Numbered from the stretch's first letter, positions 1-6,233 are shown. The stretch: DNA of 7,454 bases from an uncultured Clostridia bacterium (GCA_947629295.1 CANRDH010000072.1:1-7454), one strand, 5' to 3'. The notes: a model not told the origin generated them from the sequence alone. Translations and numbers: made by a program.

Positions 1-614
1 TCATCTCCGCCGAAGGCTTCAAGAAGAAGTATTTTACCGCAAAGGTTCGGGAAATATTCCGTACCCGCAAGCTTAAGAAAACAGCGTATATTGCCGCCGA
101 CGACAATACCGCTCATGCCGTCGCCGTTAAGCATTTGATATTTAATATCAAATAACTCATTATTCTTTCTGTGTACATAATCGAATAACCGCTTTTGCTG
201 TATATCTCCGCACGACCCTGCAATATTTCTTGCCTGAAACAGAATACTTGCCCTGCCGGTTTTGGAATATATGGCGTTGATAACGGTTGTAAGGTCGCTG
301 TATCCGCAAAAAACCGACTCTGAATTTTTTATTGTATCATAGTCAAGGAAGGGTAAGATTTCATTAGATATATCCCCTCCGGATATATCGAAAATATATG
401 CGACTCCGCTGTCAAAAAGGGAAGTAAGCCTTGCGGCCCTGACTTCGGCAGAGGCTGACGAAACAGTATTTTCGCGTGAATATATATAATTATCTGTTAT
501 AACTCTGCCAAACATATCTTCAAGTCTTTTTTTAAGCTTAATTATTTTTTCCTGTTCGGATAATTTCATTCCGTTTGAGCAGCATACAATTGCGCAGTCT
601 GTATTTAAAACCAA
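1..614 (-). CDS. S66-family LD-carboxypeptidase (LdcA/MccF-like), C-terminus outside the window
   Basis: Serine peptidase family S66. Members remove the terminal D-Ala from murein tetrapeptides during peptidoglycan recycling (LdcA) or cleave microcin C-type antibiotics (MccF), in the cytoplasm. I translated 204 codons. Numbering from the TTG, they show the N-terminal strand CAIVCCSNG (about 7-15), FDISGGD (75-81), the nucleophile elbow CGYSDLTT with Ser106, GIVVGGN ending at Asn175 (the conserved GGNL-type motif), AGTEYFPN, and KILLLEAFGGD with the probable catalytic Glu199. The catalytic His lies in the missing C-terminal third. Start: GGAGG (622-626) is 7 bases before TTG at 614 but only 1 base before an in-frame ATG at 620, so I prefer the TTG. 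The gene follows spoIIR on the same strand, with its own promoter between them. The family call is firm. LdcA versus MccF-like immunity cannot be decided here. Confidence 0.9.
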   Translation of the reverse strand, partial: MVLNTDCAIVCCSNGMKLSEQEKIIKLKKRLEDMFGRVITDNYIYSRENTVSSASAEVRAARLTSLFDSGVAYIFDISGGDISNEILPFLDYDTIKNSESVFCGYSDLTTVINAIYSKTGRASILFQARNIAGSCGDIQQKRLFDYVHRKNNELFDIKYQMLNGDGMSGIVVGGNIRCFLKLAGTEYFPNLCGKILLLEAFGGD

Positions 615-620
615 AACCAT

Positions 621-626
621 ACCTCC
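621..626 (-). promoter_or_regulatory. Ribosome binding site that favours a TTG start
   Basis: The minus strand reads TTTTGGAGGTATGGTTTTGG. GGAGGT abuts the ATG at 620-618, which is too close for normal initiation, but lies about 7 bases before the in-frame TTG at 614-612. This moves the likely start two codons downstream. Confidence 0.55.
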
Positions 627-647
627 AAAAAACATAAGTGTATATAA

Positions 648-676
648 ATAATATCATATAACCTATGTTATATCAA
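648..676 (-). promoter_or_regulatory. Sigma-A promoter of the LD-carboxypeptidase gene
   Basis: On the minus strand, TTGATA (676-671) is followed by a 17-base spacer and TATTAT (653-648). Each hexamer is one base off consensus at ideal spacing. Transcription would start near 641, giving a leader of about 27 bases. The gene can therefore be expressed independently of spoIIR, which lies just upstream. Confidence 0.65.
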
Positions 677-703
677 TACGGACAAACATTCCTGTATCCG
701 TAT

Positions 704-1297
704 TTACCAACTGAAAAAATTTGCTATACCCTCGAAAATTTCCACTATTTTAAATTTTACCGTATATTTATCGCTTTCTGTTACTATTTCCGTTTCACTG
801 TCATTCAGGGCAGAGCCTATATCCTCCTGCGCTGACGGAACGCATACTGCCGGGTACAGAACGCACCACCAGTTATGTCCTTTGCCTTCTCCGATAACTA
901 TTCTCAGAGCGTCATATTTTCCTGCGGGCAGTGTGAAATCCTTATATACCCTTGTATCAAAGCTCATATTTGTAACATAAGCGTCAACGCTGTAATCATA
1001 GCCGTACTTTTTTATGACCTCACGGGCTTTTTCTTTTATGCTATCAATGTTTTCCCTTGCCGCCTTTATCGAATCCTCCTTTGTCTTGCAATCTGCAAAA
1101 AGCTTTTCAGTATAGGATGTAATTTCATCTCTTACCTTAAGCTTAAGATTTTGGTCTTCATCACTGTCTGAATTAGCTATGATATGGAGTCTGAATACTC
1201 TGTCCTCTATATCCTCACAGGCGCCGCTGAATCCCGTCATAGAAAGCAGGCATGATATAATAACAGCACAGCAAAAAGCTTTGAAAAAGATTTTCAT
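704..1297 (-). CDS. spoIIR: Stage II sporulation protein R (SpoIIR)
   Basis: SpoIIR is secreted from the forespore into the space between the two membranes. There it triggers the SpoIIGA protease, which cleaves pro-sigma-E in the mother cell. The 197-residue product has a hydrophobic N-terminal export segment (about 4-25) followed by the family signature FRLHIIANSDSDEDQ (35-49) and LKLKVRDEI (51-59). A second conserved block, GKYDALRIVIGEG then NWWCVLYP, covers about 126-149. Length is close to the usual size of the family. The ATG has GGAGG (1306-1310) 8 bases upstream. Transcription in Bacillus is by sigma-F. I could not place a convincing sigma-F promoter in the gap to the divergent DUF421 gene. 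The only sigma-A-like element there is a perfect minus-strand TATAAT (1400-1395) without a good -35. There is no clear terminator after the stop codon. Confidence 0.96.
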   Translation of the reverse strand: MKIFFKAFCCAVIISCLLSMTGFSGACEDIEDRVFRLHIIANSDSDEDQNLKLKVRDEITSYTEKLFADCKTKEDSIKAARENIDSIKEKAREVIKKYGYDYSVDAYVTNMSFDTRVYKDFTLPAGKYDALRIVIGEGKGHNWWCVLYPAVCVPSAQEDIGSALNDSETEIVTESDKYTVKFKIVEIFEGIANFFSW

Positions 1298-1409
1298 AAT
1301 TTATTCCTCCAGTTGTATTGTAACGGGATTATTGACAGGAAAATTTTGGTTTATTCCAGATAATTCCATTTATAAGCAAACTCAACAGAGGAATATTATA
1401 CGTGAATTT

Positions 1410-1436
1410 TGTGCATACTTTTAATAAATATGCACA
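1410..1436. repeat. Perfect 8-bp inverted repeat in the spoIIR/DUF421 divergent gap
   Basis: TGTGCATA (1410-1417) and TATGCACA (1429-1436) flank 11 bases. The right arm ends on the first A of the AGGAGG ribosome site of the plus-strand gene. For minus-strand transcription the repeat overlaps the -35/spacer region of the TATAAT at 1400-1395. It could be a dimeric repressor operator or, in RNA, a hairpin next to the ribosome site. No regulator is recognisable from the sequence. Confidence 0.5.
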
Positions 1437-1447
1437 GGAGGTATGAA

Positions 1448-2125
1448 ATGGAAATATTAAAGGTAATACTGACATCATTATTGTCTGTCGTTTCATTATT
1501 TATTATAGCAAAGGTGATAGGTCATAAGCAGATATCACAGCTTGATTTTTTTGATTATATTACGGGAATAACAATCGGCTCTATCGCCGCTGAGCTTGCA
1601 ACGGAGCTTGAATCACCGTGGAAACCGCTTATCGCTATGGTTATATACGGAGTTTTTTCAGTCGTATTAAGCTTAATTACAAGCAAATTTCAGAGAAGCA
1701 GAAAATATATAAACGGTACTCCAACCATAATAATGAACAACGGAAAGCTTTACCGGGGCAATATGAAAAAGGCAAAGCTTGAACTCAGCGAATTTATGCT
1801 TATGTGCAGACAGGCGGGATATTTTAACCTGAATGATATACAGACGGCGGTATTTGAGCATAACGGAAAGCTGTCTGTACTCCCGGTCAGCGATAAACGT
1901 CCGCTTAATCCTAACGATATGAATATAAAGCCCAAACCGGAATATATTTCAACCGAAGTTATTATGGACGGTAAAATTCTCGATGGCAATCTTAAAAGAA
2001 TGGGTCTTGATACAACGTGGCTTAATAAGGAGCTTGAAAAACAGGGATATCATAAGGCAAGCGAGGTTTTTTTGGGAGTGTGCGACGATAATAATACTCT
2101 GTCGCTTTTTGAAGGTAAGGACTGA
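1448..2125 (+). CDS. DUF421 (YetF-like) membrane protein
   Basis: A 225-residue inner-membrane protein of the DUF421 family (Bacillus YetF, YdfS, YrbG and relatives). The biochemical activity is unknown. Predicted membrane segments lie at about 4-25, 35-52 and 60-79. The signature between the first two reads IGHKQISQLDFFDYITGITI. A soluble cytoplasmic domain fills about 85-225 and contains the typical NGTPTIIMNNGKLYRGNM stretch, then LMCRQAGYFNLNDIQTAVFE and KLSVLP. I start it at ATG 1448, where AGGAGG (1436-1441) sits 6 bases upstream. The same frame is open back to a TTG at 1409, which has no ribosome site. DUF421 proteins occur in Bacillus spore membranes, and some (2Duf) affect spore heat resistance. 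Divergence from spoIIR fits a sporulation role, but that is inference. No terminator or DUF1657 partner is visible. Confidence 0.92.
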   Translation: MEILKVILTSLLSVVSLFIIAKVIGHKQISQLDFFDYITGITIGSIAAELATELESPWKPLIAMVIYGVFSVVLSLITSKFQRSRKYINGTPTIIMNNGKLYRGNMKKAKLELSEFMLMCRQAGYFNLNDIQTAVFEHNGKLSVLPVSDKRPLNPNDMNIKPKPEYISTEVIMDGKILDGNLKRMGLDTTWLNKELEKQGYHKASEVFLGVCDDNNTLSLFEGKD

Positions 2126-2185
2126 GGGTGTAACGGATAATGCAAAGCAGTTCGGAAATTGGGTAAATGTTATGTAATTTATCTG

Positions 2186-2237
2186 CACAAATTTCATTCA
2201 TTATAATTTGACACAAATTTCATTCATTATAATTTGA
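2186..2237. repeat. Exact 26-bp tandem duplication upstream of citrate synthase
   Basis: Bases 2186-2211 and 2212-2237 are identical over all 26 positions and head to tail. Each unit contains the inverted pair CAAATT and AATTTG separated by 11 bases. The array ends 5 bases before the -35 hexamer of the citrate synthase promoter, so it sits where an activator, repressor or UP-type element would act. It may equally be a neutral replication-slippage duplication in AT-rich DNA. Confidence 0.85.
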
Positions 2238-2241
2238 AGTA

Positions 2242-2270
2242 TTTACAAAATCTTCAAGACATGGTAAAAT
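2242..2270 (+). promoter_or_regulatory. Sigma-A promoter of citrate synthase
   Basis: TTTACA (2242-2247), a 17-base spacer and TAAAAT (2265-2270), with TGG before the -10 giving an extended TGn motif. Both hexamers are one base off consensus. Transcription would start near 2277 and give a short leader of about 30 bases. Confidence 0.75.
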
Positions 2271-2293
2271 AGTAATAGTATCTATTTTGAAAC

Positions 2294-2297
2294 GGAG
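2294..2297 (+). promoter_or_regulatory. Ribosome binding site that favours a GTG start
   Basis: GGAG directly abuts the in-frame ATG at 2298 (no spacer) but lies 9 bases before the in-frame GTG at 2307. The GTG is the better-spaced start. The ATG three codons earlier remains possible. Confidence 0.45.
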
Positions 2298-2306
2298 ATG
2301 GTATAT

Positions 2307-3689
2307 GTGCAGAATGAGTATTTGCTACAAAACGAAAACTTTTTTAATATTACCCAAGAATTGAGGGAACTGAGCAGCTTATGTGAGAAAAACGGAGTAA
2401 TAAGCAAAGAGTTATATTCAAAATATGATGTAAAACGCGGATTGAGAGATTTAAACGGCAAGGGCGTTCTTGCCGGATTGACTGAAATATCGGAAATTTG
2501 TTCATCAGTTAAGGTAAACGGCGAAACCAGGCCCTGTGACGGAAAGCTTTATTATCGCGGCATTGATGTTGAGGATATAGTAAAGGGATTTATTGAGGAT
2601 AACCGTTTTGGATTTGAAGAAGTGGTATATCTACTTCTTTTCGGTGAGCTTCCTGATAAGAAACAGCTTGAGAGGATAAAGGCTTTGCTTTCCACTTATC
2701 GTGATCTTCCTCAGTCTTTTCCGAGGGATATTATCCTGAAAGCACCGAGCACCGATATAATGAACGGACTTGCAAGATGTGTTCTTACGCTTTATTCGTA
2801 TGACCCGAACCCTGATGATATATCCATACCGAATGTATTGCGTCAATGCTTACAGCTTATTGCTCTTTTTCCCGTACTCTCTGTGTACAGCTACAGGGCA
2901 TACAGCCATTACTATCTCAGGGACAGCTTATTTATCCATGCGCCTAATCCCGAGCTTTCCACGGCGGAGAATATCCTTTATATGCTCAGGGATGATTCAA
3001 AATATACGGCTCTTGAAGCAAAGCTTCTTGATATGTCGCTTGTGCTTCATGCCGAGCATGGCGGCGGAAATAATTCGAGCTTTACCACTCATGTTGTATC
3101 CTCGTCGGGTACAGATACATATTCGGCAATAGCTGCAGCTTTGGGCTCGCTGAAGGGACCGAAGCACGGAGGAGCAAATATTAAGGTTGTAAAAATGTTT
3201 GATGATATGCAGCAGAATATTTCCGATTACAACGATGAGGAAGAGGTAAGGGCATATTTGAAAAGGATTTTGCACGGGGAGGCTTTTGATAAAGCAGGGC
3301 TGATATACGGTATCGGTCATGCCGTATATTCAATTTCCGACCCAAGAGCGAGGGTATTCAAGTCATTTGTTGAAAAGCTGTCGGAGGAGAAGGGAAGGAC
3401 AAAGGAGTTCCGTCTGTATTCTCTTGTCGAAAGACTTGCGCCCGAGGTTATTGCGGAGGAGAGAAAGATATATAAGGGCGTGAGTGCGAATGTTGATTTT
3501 TACAGCGGCTTCGTTTACAGTATGCTGGATTTGCCCACACAGCTTTACACTCCTATTTTTGCCATAGCAAGAATAGCGGGTTGGTCTGCGCACAGAATTG
3601 AGGAGCTGGTAAATCCGAGCAAGATAATAAGACCTGCTTATATGAATGTTCACGAGCGAACCCCGTACAAGCCATTGGATAAAAGATAA
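2307..3689 (+). CDS. Citrate synthase (citrate/2-methylcitrate synthase family)
   Basis: Condenses oxaloacetate with acetyl-CoA to citrate in the cytoplasm. In anaerobic Clostridia this normally supplies 2-oxoglutarate for glutamate synthesis. The product is 460 residues from GTG 2307, or 463 from ATG 2298. Counting from the GTG, the Si-type citrate synthase residues are present: LHAEHGGGN (about 247-255), KHGGAN with His287, GIGHAVY with His338 followed by DPRA, and NVDFYSG with Asp397. These match the His-His-Asp catalytic set of the family. It is longer than a typical compact bacterial enzyme because of an N-terminal extension of about 60-70 residues before the LYYRGID motif. The gene is monocistronic, with its own extended -10 promoter and a strong terminator. 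A 26-bp tandem repeat precedes the promoter. Use of propionyl-CoA (methylcitrate synthase) cannot be excluded, but no prp genes are nearby. Confidence 0.95.
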   Translation: MQNEYLLQNENFFNITQELRELSSLCEKNGVISKELYSKYDVKRGLRDLNGKGVLAGLTEISEICSSVKVNGETRPCDGKLYYRGIDVEDIVKGFIEDNRFGFEEVVYLLLFGELPDKKQLERIKALLSTYRDLPQSFPRDIILKAPSTDIMNGLARCVLTLYSYDPNPDDISIPNVLRQCLQLIALFPVLSVYSYRAYSHYYLRDSLFIHAPNPELSTAENILYMLRDDSKYTALEAKLLDMSLVLHAEHGGGNNSSFTTHVVSSSGTDTYSAIAAALGSLKGPKHGGANIKVVKMFDDMQQNISDYNDEEEVRAYLKRILHGEAFDKAGLIYGIGHAVYSISDPRARVFKSFVEKLSEEKGRTKEFRLYSLVERLAPEVIAEERKIYKGVSANVDFYSGFVYSMLDLPTQLYTPIFAIARIAGWSAHRIEELVNPSKIIRPAYMNVHERTPYKPLDKR

Positions 3690-3706
3690 TTTTTAATAAC
3701 ATAACA

Positions 3707-3722
3707 CAGCAAGCGCTTGCTG
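3707..3722. repeat. Perfect 16-bp palindrome with an AAGCGCTT core
   Basis: CAGCAAGCGCTTGCTG equals its own reverse complement. It sits 18 bases after the citrate synthase stop codon and one base before the terminator stem. The core resembles operators of LacI-family regulators such as CcpA cre sites, but the outer T and A of the cre consensus are absent, and the site is downstream of the gene. Confidence 0.6.
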
Positions 3723-3723
3723 A

Positions 3724-3760
3724 AAACGAAAACGGTCGGGCAGCCCGACCGTTTTCGTTT
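3724..3760. terminator. Strong bidirectional intrinsic terminator between convergent genes
   Basis: AAACGAAAACGGTCGGG (3724-3740) pairs perfectly with CCCGACCGTTTTCGTTT (3744-3760) around the loop CAG. The inner 8 bp are GC-rich and the outer part gives T-rich tails in both directions (TTTTCGTTT). It ends citrate synthase on the plus strand and, 5 bases past its stop, the minus-strand membrane-protein gene. Confidence 0.95.
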
Positions 3761-3765
3761 AACCG

Positions 3766-4353
3766 TTATTTTTTTTGTGAAAGGAATCGTTTGATTGATT
3801 GGGCATTAGGGTCATGCGGCGTTTCTGCATTATTGCCGTAAGAATATATTTTGACAAGTGAAGCCTTGCCATTGTCGTATACAACACCGTATACAGTAGT
3901 TGTATTATCCTCAGATTCATTTGTTGTTTCGGCGTCAAATTTTGCAGTTTTATCAACTCTGTAGAGCAGATTATACAAAGCGTTTATATCCGTTTCCGAT
4001 ATGTAGCTGCTGCTTTTCAAGGTATCGAATGATTTTTCTGCTTCGCTGAGTACCTCATCAGGAGTCAGTGCCCCCTTTTCCGCAAAATTATAATCACGTT
4101 TGTTTCCGTTTTTATCAATAATATATCCGACGCATCTTCTGCCCATTATATATTTTTCGGTAATGCTGACGAAAACAATATCCTGCTCAATATATTCATT
4201 TGTATCGCTTGAGGAAGCTTTTACATTTTCATTTGAACTGTTTTCAACCTGATCCTTTATATCGCTTCTTACTGACATAAGCATTAACCCTATTACCAAC
4301 GACGCAATCATTAAGCCTATAATCACGAAAATAAGCTGTTTCATTCTGTTCAT
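3766..4353 (-). CDS. Unrecognised single-pass membrane protein
   Basis: I do not recognise this 195-residue protein. A short basic N-terminus (MNRMK) is followed by one hydrophobic segment at about 7-28, which fits an uncleaved membrane anchor. Residues about 30-55 form a polar, Ser/Asn/Asp-rich linker. The remainder looks globular, with IVFVSITEKYIMGRRCVGYI (59-78), an acidic-basic middle region (100-140), a polar TTNESEDNTTT stretch (143-153) and VYGVVYDNGKASLVKIYSYG (154-173). There is one cysteine (Cys74). By the positive-inside rule the C-terminal domain should be extracytoplasmic. GGAGG (4361-4365) lies 7 bases before the ATG. It has its own promoter with a perfect -35 and ends 5 bases before a strong terminator. 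It lies downstream of comM on the same strand, but promoter and spacing suggest separate expression. No function is assigned. Confidence 0.85.
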   Translation of the reverse strand: MNRMKQLIFVIIGLMIASLVIGLMLMSVRSDIKDQVENSSNENVKASSSDTNEYIEQDIVFVSITEKYIMGRRCVGYIIDKNGNKRDYNFAEKGALTPDEVLSEAEKSFDTLKSSSYISETDINALYNLLYRVDKTAKFDAETTNESEDNTTTVYGVVYDNGKASLVKIYSYGNNAETPHDPNAQSIKRFLSQKK

Positions 4354-4380
4354 AATCCTGCCTCCGTTTCGTACAGGTAT

Positions 4381-4409
4381 ATATTATCAAAAAAATACGT
4401 ATATGTCAA
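4381..4409 (-). promoter_or_regulatory. Promoter of the unrecognised membrane-protein gene
   Basis: On the minus strand, a perfect TTGACA (4409-4404), a 17-base spacer with a T7 run, and TAATAT (4386-4381; four of six -10 bases). Transcription would begin near 4374, giving a leader of about 20 bases that carries the GGAGG site. Confidence 0.6.
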
Positions 4410-4479
4410 TTGCTATATATTCTGCTATCAGGTTATTCACTGCTTACCGAATATGGAAAATCCTTTTTGCCGACAGTAC

Positions 4480-6015
4480 TTATCTCCAGTATTTACTGTC
4501 AAGACTTCTGAATTGTATGGCTTCAAAAATATGCTCCCTTTTTATCACCTCAGAATTATCCATATCAGCGATTGTTCTTGAGACCTTCAATATTCTGTCA
4601 TACGCTCTTGCTGAAAGCCCCATATTGTCAAAGGACTGCTTAAGAGTCTCCCGTGCGCTGTCATCAAGAGGGCATACTTCATTCAAAAGTCCGGGAGTTA
4701 TTCTTGCATTGCATAATATACCCGTTCCCTTGAAGCGCTCGTTTTGTATTTTTCTCACCCTGTCAACCCGCTTTTTTATTTCTGCGGAGGATTCAGACTT
4801 TTCGGAGGATGAAATCTCTCCGAATTCGACAGGCGGAACCTCAACGTGAATGTCAAGTCTGTCAAGGAGAGGTCCGGATACTCTTGCAAGATACTGTGTC
4901 ACAGTCTTCGGCGAGCAGGTACATTTCTTTGTCGGATGTCCGAAATAACCGCAGGGGCATGGATTCATAGCGGCGATAAGCATAATTGAGCATGGATAGG
5001 TAAGAGTAGCGTTTACTCTCGATATGGTAACGGTTCCGTCCTCGATCGGCTGACGCAGTATTTCCATTGTGTTTCTGTTGAATTCGGGCAGCTCGTCTAG
5101 GAAAAGCACTCCGTTATGGGCAAGGGATATTTCCCCGGGATGCGGTATGCTTCCTCCGCCGGTAAGACCTGCCGCAGAAACCGTATGATGTGGATTTCTG
5201 AATGGTCTTTCGGTTATAAGTGATGTATCATGCGGTATAATTCCGGCTATCGAATGGATCTTTGAGGTTTCGATCATTTCCTCAAAGGTCATATCCGGAA
5301 GTATGGACGGCATTCTTTTCGCAAGCATGGATTTTCCTGTTCCGGGACTGCCGATGAGAAGAACATTATGTCCTCCGCAGGCGGCTATTTCAAGAGCCCT
5401 CTTTGCTTCAAACTGACCTTTAACATCAGCAAAATCCATTCCGGCTGTGGTATGGGTATCTGTATCTGTATCTGTATTATGCAAAGGCTTGGCGGGCGGT
5501 ATTATTTTTCTTCCCTTAAGGTGCATGACAAGCTGAGATATATTTTCAACCGGAATTATATCAAGCCCCTTTACAACAGCTCCCTCTCTTGAATTTGCGG
5601 ATGGGACGTAAAATGTTTTACAGCCGATTTTCTTTGCTTCTATCGCCATTGGCAGAACCCCGTTGATATTGCGTACCTCACCGCTGAGGGATATTTCTCC
5701 GATGAAAGCCGAATCGCTCAGGTCACGGTTTATTGTGCCGCCAGCAAGAAGAAGAGAAATCAATATAGGCAAATCATAAATCGAGCCGACTTTTTTAATA
5801 TCCGCCGGCGCAAGGTTTATTATAATTTTATTTTTTGGGAATTGAAATCCACAGTTAGAAATTGCCGCACGTACTCTGTCCCTTGCCTCCTTAATTGATG
5901 TGTCAGGCAGTCCCACAATTTCAAACGAGGGTATGCCCCGTGAAATATCCGTTTCTACATTTACAGGGAAAGCGTCCATGCCAAACAGTCCCATGCTTCT
6001 TATATTGACAACCAT
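4480..6015 (-). CDS. comM: ComM/YifB family AAA+ ATPase (Mg-chelatase-like)
   Basis: A hexameric AAA+ ATPase. ComM of naturally transformable bacteria is a branch-migration helicase that helps integrate incoming single-stranded DNA, but its role in non-transformable Clostridia is unproven. The 511 residues match the usual family length of about 500-510. An N-terminal Lon-protease-like (ChlI) domain (about 1-165) contains VDISRG-like TDISRGIPSFEIVGLPDTS (22-40) and NLAPADIKK (67-75). A linker with TDTDTDT repeats (181-187) leads to the ATPase domain: Walker A GSPGTGKS (222-229), Walker B VLFLDE (303-308), and a four-cysteine loop CPCGYFGHPTKKCTC (353-367). The C-terminal Mg-chelatase domain is about 410-511. 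The ATG has AAGGAG (6028-6023) 7 bases upstream. No dprA or topA is adjacent. The leader may fold over the ribosome site. Confidence 0.96.
   Translation of the reverse strand: MVVNIRSMGLFGMDAFPVNVETDISRGIPSFEIVGLPDTSIKEARDRVRAAISNCGFQFPKNKIIINLAPADIKKVGSIYDLPILISLLLAGGTINRDLSDSAFIGEISLSGEVRNINGVLPMAIEAKKIGCKTFYVPSANSREGAVVKGLDIIPVENISQLVMHLKGRKIIPPAKPLHNTDTDTDTHTTAGMDFADVKGQFEAKRALEIAACGGHNVLLIGSPGTGKSMLAKRMPSILPDMTFEEMIETSKIHSIAGIIPHDTSLITERPFRNPHHTVSAAGLTGGGSIPHPGEISLAHNGVLFLDELPEFNRNTMEILRQPIEDGTVTISRVNATLTYPCSIMLIAAMNPCPCGYFGHPTKKCTCSPKTVTQYLARVSGPLLDRLDIHVEVPPVEFGEISSSEKSESSAEIKKRVDRVRKIQNERFKGTGILCNARITPGLLNEVCPLDDSARETLKQSFDNMGLSARAYDRILKVSRTIADMDNSEVIKREHIFEAIQFRSLDSKYWR
5456..5477. 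repeat. Hexanucleotide microsatellite within comM
   Basis: GTATCT occurs three times in a row (5456-5473), followed by a partial GTAT. On the coding strand it reads as ACAGAT-type repeats encoding alternating Thr-Asp in the linker between the N-terminal and ATPase domains. The 6-bp period keeps the frame, so copy-number change would alter only linker length. Confidence 0.85.
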
Positions 6016-6021
6016 TTGAAT

Positions 6022-6063
6022 ACTCCTTAATAATTTTAGTAAATACGGAGTGATATTACTCCC
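6022..6063 (-). promoter_or_regulatory. Possible leader hairpin competing with the comM ribosome site
   Basis: In the comM transcript, GGAGU (6062-6058) can pair with ACUCC (6051-6047) around a 6-base loop. The same ACUCC could pair instead with GGAGU (6026-6022), which is the ribosome site itself. The two pairings exclude each other, as in translational switches. The stems are only 5 bp, so this is a suggestion. Confidence 0.3.
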
Positions 6064-6112
6064 GCAGTCTCAGAGTTTTATAATATTCATGATATTTAAT
6101 TACCTCTAATAA

Positions 6113-6141
6113 ATTATATAACATGTCTACTTTTGTCGCAA
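6113..6141 (-). promoter_or_regulatory. Probable sigma-A promoter of comM
   Basis: On the minus strand, TTGCGA (6141-6136), a 17-base spacer and a perfect TATAAT (6118-6113). Transcription would begin near 6106, giving a leader of about 90 bases that includes the 6047-6062 hairpin. Confidence 0.55.
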
Positions 6142-6194
6142 TGATTAATATTGAATTAATATTATATTCGTAATATTCAACAAAATGAGGAAGT

Positions 6195-6233
6195 CTTTTT
6201 CAGTATAAATTACCTTAGGAAATTACGAAAAAG
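6195..6233. repeat. Nested imperfect inverted repeat upstream of sigH
   Basis: CTTTTTC (6195-6201) and GAAAAAG (6227-6233) flank a 17-base near-palindrome, AATTaCCTtAGGaAATT (6208-6224, one mismatched pair). It is not a good RNA hairpin because the centre is a single base. It would better fit a DNA-binding site, although AT-rich DNA produces such patterns by chance. Confidence 0.3.

Noticed and set aside
675..704. AATACGGA/TCCGTATT inverted repeat as the spoIIR terminator.
   Set aside because: The 14-base loop is long, the stem is only 8 bp and no T run follows on the minus strand. The left arm also overlaps the -35 of the next promoter.
1332..1364. Perfect TTGACA on the plus strand as -35 of the DUF421 gene.
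   Set aside because: No acceptable -10 lies 16-18 bases downstream. The nearest, GATAAT, is 21 bases away.
4472..4500. GACAGTA/TACTGTC inverted repeat around the comM stop codon as a terminator.
   Set aside because: A 7-bp AT-containing stem with a 15-base loop and no T run. Most of it is coding sequence.
4403..4849. Long open frame on the plus strand antisense to the comM 3' end (148 codons).
   Set aside because: It has no suitable ribosome site, and the minus strand here encodes the conserved Mg-chelatase C-terminal domain, so it is a shadow frame.
6151..6180. TTGAAT/ATTCAA inverted repeat in the comM-sigH gap.
   Set aside because: The arms are 6 bp of A/T-rich sequence in a very AT-rich region, so this is expected by chance.
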